In this document: one piece after another, positions 60,507 to 64,000 of the stretch
How the letters are laid out: each line of letters opens with the position of its first letter
Numbering within the stretch: the first letter of the stretch is position 1
Origin: Dermatemys mawii
Taxonomy: Eukaryota; Chordata; Testudines; Dermatemydidae
Length of the DNA: 64,000 nucleotides
Direction of reading: 5' to 3'
Assembly: GCA_007922305.1 (NCBI GenBank)
Contig: ML677366.1
Span: 11,593,132-11,657,131 of the forward strand
The notes under the pieces: model-generated
What the model was told of the DNA's origin: nothing
Database searches by the model: none
Seen by the model: the letters and a program-made list of their open reading frames with translations, nothing else
Translations under genes and position numbers: made by a program

Positions 60507-60820
60507 CAGGGATCGGCAACCTTTGACATGTGGTCTGTCAGGAAAAGCCGCTGGCGGCTGCAGCATCTACAAGTTTGGTCAGTCGCAGTTCCCACTGGCT
60601 GCGGTTCACCGCTTCAGGCCAATCGGGGCTGCGGGAAGCGGTGTCCAACACATCCCTTGGCCCGCACAGCTTCCTACAACCCCCATTGGCCTGAAGCGGT
60701 GAACTGCAGCCAGCGGGAGCTGCGATCGGCCTAACCTGCATACATGGCAGGTAAACAAACCGTCCCGGCCCCCCAGGGGCTTTCCCTGATGAGCCATGCG
60801 CCAAAAGTTGCCGATCCCTG
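60507..60820. mobile_element. 314-bp hAT-type MITE (cagggatc family), second copy
   Basis: The ends are cagggatcggcaacctttga and the inverted ccaaaagttgccgatccctg. The flanks atttagac (60499-60506) and ctttaggc (60821-60828) agree at six of eight bases. The interior is GC-rich and palindromic around gcggttcaccgcttcaggcc and ggcctgaagcggtgaactgc. It shares ggcaggtaaacaaaccg with the 10372 copy, in the same orientation. Open frames on both strands are artefacts. Confidence 0.85.
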
Positions 60821-60834
60821 CTTTAGGCACTTGA

Positions 60835-60955
60835 GTACATGCTTAATTTTAAATACGTGAGTAATCCCATTCCTATTTAGCAAAGAATTTAAGTGTGGGT
60901 TTAAAGACAGGCATGTGTTTAAAGCCCTTATTCAGCAAAGTATTTAACTGTGATG
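60835..60955. repeat. Old sauropsid-type dispersed repeat fragment
   Basis: gagtacatgcttaattttaa, tgagtaatcccattcctatt and cccttattcagcaaag resemble a dispersed amniote repeat (acatgcttaactttaag, cagcaaagcactta). Similar pieces lie near 49095, 46030 and 32950. The family name is not known to me. Confidence 0.4.
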
Positions 60956-61719
60956 AGGGTGGAAGCTGAAGACCTTCTCTTCCCCTCTCTCATCTCCAGA
61001 TATAAGAACAATAGCAAAAATGAGGATAAGTCACTTGACATTTTCATTTATTTTCACAGCTAGGTAGTTTTATTAAACTTAACCTATTCCTAACAGAAAA
61101 GTTACCTACTATGTAAATGCACTCCCAAAATCACCACTTATATGCATGTACTGATGTAAGTACCTGGCTTCATATCAGCCCCAGGTTTGTGGCTGTTATA
61201 TGTAAGCAGGTGCTTCTTCTCTGACAGGGTAAAATATCTTTGTTTACCTGCTTATCCTCAGCCGGATATGAACTGATAACTTAGAGGTGAAAGGTGCCAT
61301 GTCTGGCTAAGGTTGCTTCTTATTGACCCTTCAACTAGGAGGAATGATGGTGACAGAGTGAAATGCATAAATATTTAAGCATGTGGACAGGAGTGTGCAA
61401 AGCATCTCAGTTACCAGTGGCCAAGAGCGACCATAATTGGAAAAGAATGGGGGTTGCTTTGAGACTCAGGCCCTTCCCCAAAGCTCATGACATGCTTCCT
61501 CCGTCTGATAAGATTATCAAATTTCTTTCCCTCCCAGTGTTGTCTTCTTTCACTAGACTACTGATTTTCTTTCCCTCTCCTAAAGTTTTCTCAGTAGATT
61601 TGATATTGCAGGGACACTGGCCAGTTAAAAAAATACTAAAAAGTAATTGTCTTTGTATTAATATCATCTTATATTATTAAATTCAAAATAATTTTTAAAA
61701 TCTAATATGCTTTTCATGG

Positions 61720-64000
61720 TGTTTGAGTTATTCTGGATGAAACCATGCAAAGGCATTTGGTAGAGTTTACCATAATGTCAAACTGGCTGATGAATTGAGT
61801 ATTAAACTGAACTGATGTAACTGTCTATATAGTAAGTGGATATGCACCACAGTTAGGAGAGGATCAAAAGGTAAAAGTGGAATTTTGGGATCAGTTGTTG
61901 TGCCTTACTGGATACATACCACCCAGTGAGAAGATATATTGGAACCAGAATTGTCTAGTTTAGTAATTGCTTGTCTAGTGATTGCTAACACACACTTTCC
62001 AAAGAGGAAAAGCCACCTCATAAGGCATGCCAGTAGTAGACACAAATCCCAAATTGATTTCTTCTTGACAAGAAGAAGCAATAGCTCATGAATAATCAAT
62101 TGTAAGGTAATACCTGGAAAGTGCGTTGTGAACCAGCACAGACTTATTATGGACTTCAAAATGCAGAGATCTCAGAAACATCTGAACTGCTGGGCTCTGG
62201 AAAGGCCGAAGTGGTGGAAACTTAGATGGAAATGTAAAAAAAATTTTGAACAAGAAGTAATGTATAGGCATCTGGGCTACACACAGGGATGTGTGGAAGA
62301 TAAGTGGTACAAACGAAAGTTAATATTGCTGGACGTGGCACAAGGCGTCCTAGGAGTGATAGAATCAGTGCCAAAAAGGATAAGAAGGAACACTTGGTGA
62401 TGGAATCATCCAAATAAAGAATCCATTGAAAAGAAAAAGGTAACCTTAAAAAAACACCAGGCTTGAACAGTGATTATATGAAGGCAAAAAAGAAAGCTAA
62501 AAGAAGTGTTATGGCACATAAAATTTAGGCCTGTGACAAACTGTATAATTGACAAGGAGGGGATGCGAGGGAGAAAAGACCGTCTGCAAACTCATTAAGG
62601 CAAGAGAGAAAATGATGAGGGATGTGAACCAGTTTGTGTATATTAGAAACGGATATGGTATATTGCAAACAAATGGTGAATCAATCAATAAAGTCTGGGG
62701 TGATTATTTTGAAAGCGTGAGGAATGAAGAGAACCCAGGGGAGGAACTAAGAACACATAAGCCAAGCTTGAGCATGAAAGATTACATGAGGAGGAGGAAG
62801 AGTTTTGGGAGGCACACGGGTGAATGAAAAAGGAGGAAGCTGGGCCAGAAGAAGTACTGGTGGATGGGCTGAAGTCATTGGGAAGGGAAGATATCATGTA
62901 GTGTACAAGTCTGTTGAATTATATTTTTAATAAAGAGGAAAATATCTAATAAAAGGCATAAAAGCTTCATGATGCCCATTTTTAAACATAAAGAACATAT
63001 TACACTGTATGCTAATTATCACTCAATTCAGCTGACATCACATGCTATGAAAGTATGGAAGAAGATTATTGAAAAGCATTTGCATGGAACAGTTGAAATT
63101 TGGAAGGGTCAGTATGGACTTAGGCCAGGAAGAAGTAAGATTGGTGCTGTATTTGCTCTACAAATCCTCATGGATAAGTTCAGCAAAAAGAGATGGCAAC
63201 TGGGAATGGTCTTTGTGGACTTGGAGAAGGTGTATGATCATGCACCAAGATAATTAGCATTTGAGATGGATAGGTGTGCTAGAAGGATATATCTATTTAA
63301 TCTAGATTAGGTATGATTGCGTGACTACCGTAGTCAAAACCAAATGGGGCTACGTAGAGGATTTCCAGTAAATGTTGTCCTGTACCGGGAGTCAGTGCAT
63401 TTTGTTTATAGCTGTCTTAAATGTGCTAAGTGAGAGTGTACAAAGGGAGCCACCTTGGAATATCCTGTTTGTTGATGGCTTAGTGGCATGCACAAAACTG
63501 GCATGCAGACCAATTTTGAACATTGGAACCACAGTTTTGAGAAGGCATCACTTAGATGGAATGTTGGTAAGATTGAGACCATGCTGACTGTGGGAGGAGT
63601 ACCCACCCCCGAAAGATATTACAGGTTAGAAGAGTGAAAAAACTTAAATACCTAGGATCAGTGGTTGTTGATGATGGCGTCCTCCTGAGTGATGCTCGGC
63701 GTTGTACGAAAGCTACTTGGTGCAAATGGTAGGAGCTGATTCCAGTTCTCCTTTATAAAAAGATGGCAATAAAATTAAAGGCTAGAGTGGATAAAACTGT
63801 ACTTTGACCCCTCCTAACATATGGGACAGAGACAAGAAAAGAAATCAGTGTAGTTCCCACTATGGAGATGAAGATGTTGGGATGGTCAAATGGTTGAACA
63901 TTCTGTGAGACAAAAGGAAATGAGATTGTTAGGAGCCTAATGCAGGATGCCCCAATTGAAGACAAGTTGAGGGAGACTAAGCTACGTTGGCAAGGACATG
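61720..64000 (+). pseudogene. RTE-type LINE fossil: endonuclease end and reverse transcriptase
   Basis: A decayed non-LTR retrotransposon read in shifting + frames. In order: SGYAPQLGEDQKVKVEFWDQ (endonuclease, at about 61840), ANTHFPKRKSHLI with SQIDFFLTRR (about 61990-62080), CKVIPGKCVVNQHRLIMDF (62100), VWGDYFESVRNEENPGEEL (62695), then the RT fingers and palm: NYHSIQLTSHAMKVWKKII, GQYGLRPGRSKIGAVFALQ and MVFVDLEKVYDHAPR (62970-63253). The catalytic-loop equivalent PWNILFVDGLVA (63450) has lost the second aspartate expected in an FADD-type motif. KYLGSVVVDDGVL follows at about 63650. Many stops and frameshifts make it dead. It is 5'-truncated and continues past the right edge. RTE or RTE-X is the best fit from the motif set; it is not BovB-like. 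Confidence 0.8.

Larger units (their letters stand above)
55862..64000 (+). other. AKAP13: AKAP13 intron D (incomplete, over 8.1 kb)
   Basis: Phase-2 intron starting gtaaga. No further AKAP13 exon was recognised before the window ends. Nothing was recognised in about 55900-57760, 58260-58920, 59730-60490 and 60970-61710. A (ttg)n run lies near 56847. Confidence 0.8.

Noticed and set aside
1..64000. CRISPR array, phage, toxin-antitoxin or other bacterial-style system
   Set aside because: The window has spliced vertebrate exons and vertebrate transposons throughout; no regularly spaced identical repeats or operons were seen.
1..64000. Endogenous retrovirus
   Set aside because: No paired LTRs, primer-binding site or retroviral protein motif was recognised; the reverse-transcriptase traces belong to CR1, RTE-type and DIRS-type elements.

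Overview
The window is vertebrate nuclear DNA and carries one protein-coding gene. That gene is the 5' part of AKAP13 (A-kinase anchoring protein 13, also called AKAP-Lbc or Brx), read on the + strand. Four coding exons were recognised: 6726-6758 with the start codon, 26633-26777, 41807-42103 and 55678-55861. Each is flanked by consensus splice sites, and the frame stays open across every junction. Together they encode the first 219 codons plus two bases: the conserved N-terminal region and the start of the ankyrin-like segment. The kinase-A anchoring helix, C1, DH and PH domains should lie on later exons beyond the right edge.

The repeats point to a sauropsid, most likely a turtle. Present are CR1 LINEs, palindromic Penelope-like termini, a DIRS-type YR retrotransposon, an RTE-type LINE, a decayed hAT transposase, many non-autonomous hAT and TcMar-Tigger-like elements with intact target-site duplications, and old MIR-type SINEs. 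The species call is an inference from repeat families remembered as typical of turtles; no database was searched.

Layout: 1-6715 is upstream of the ATG exon and contains a 400-base assembly gap at 4500-4899. Intron A (6759-26632, 19.9 kb) holds a 2-kb antisense CR1, several hAT and Tigger-like MITEs, a hAT transposase fossil, and a three-layer nested insertion at 19.9-20.5 kb. Intron B (26778-41806, 15.0 kb) holds a Penelope-like palindrome with a 12-bp duplication, a second copy of a 188-bp CpG-rich MITE, more hAT MITEs and a CR1 3' end. Intron C (42104-55677, 13.6 kb) is repeat-poorer but has a DIRS fossil with an internal deletion and a 695-bp hAT element. Intron D (55862 to past 64000) ends in a 2.3-kb RTE-type LINE fossil running off the edge.

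No bacterial-style system, CRISPR array, operon or confident RNA gene was seen. The most interesting signals are in the mobile DNA: hammerhead-like core motifs in the Penelope-like termini, the paired 188-bp MITEs, and the nested insertions that give relative ages. Nearly all open reading frames longer than 60 codons outside the four exons are chance frames or decayed transposon pieces.
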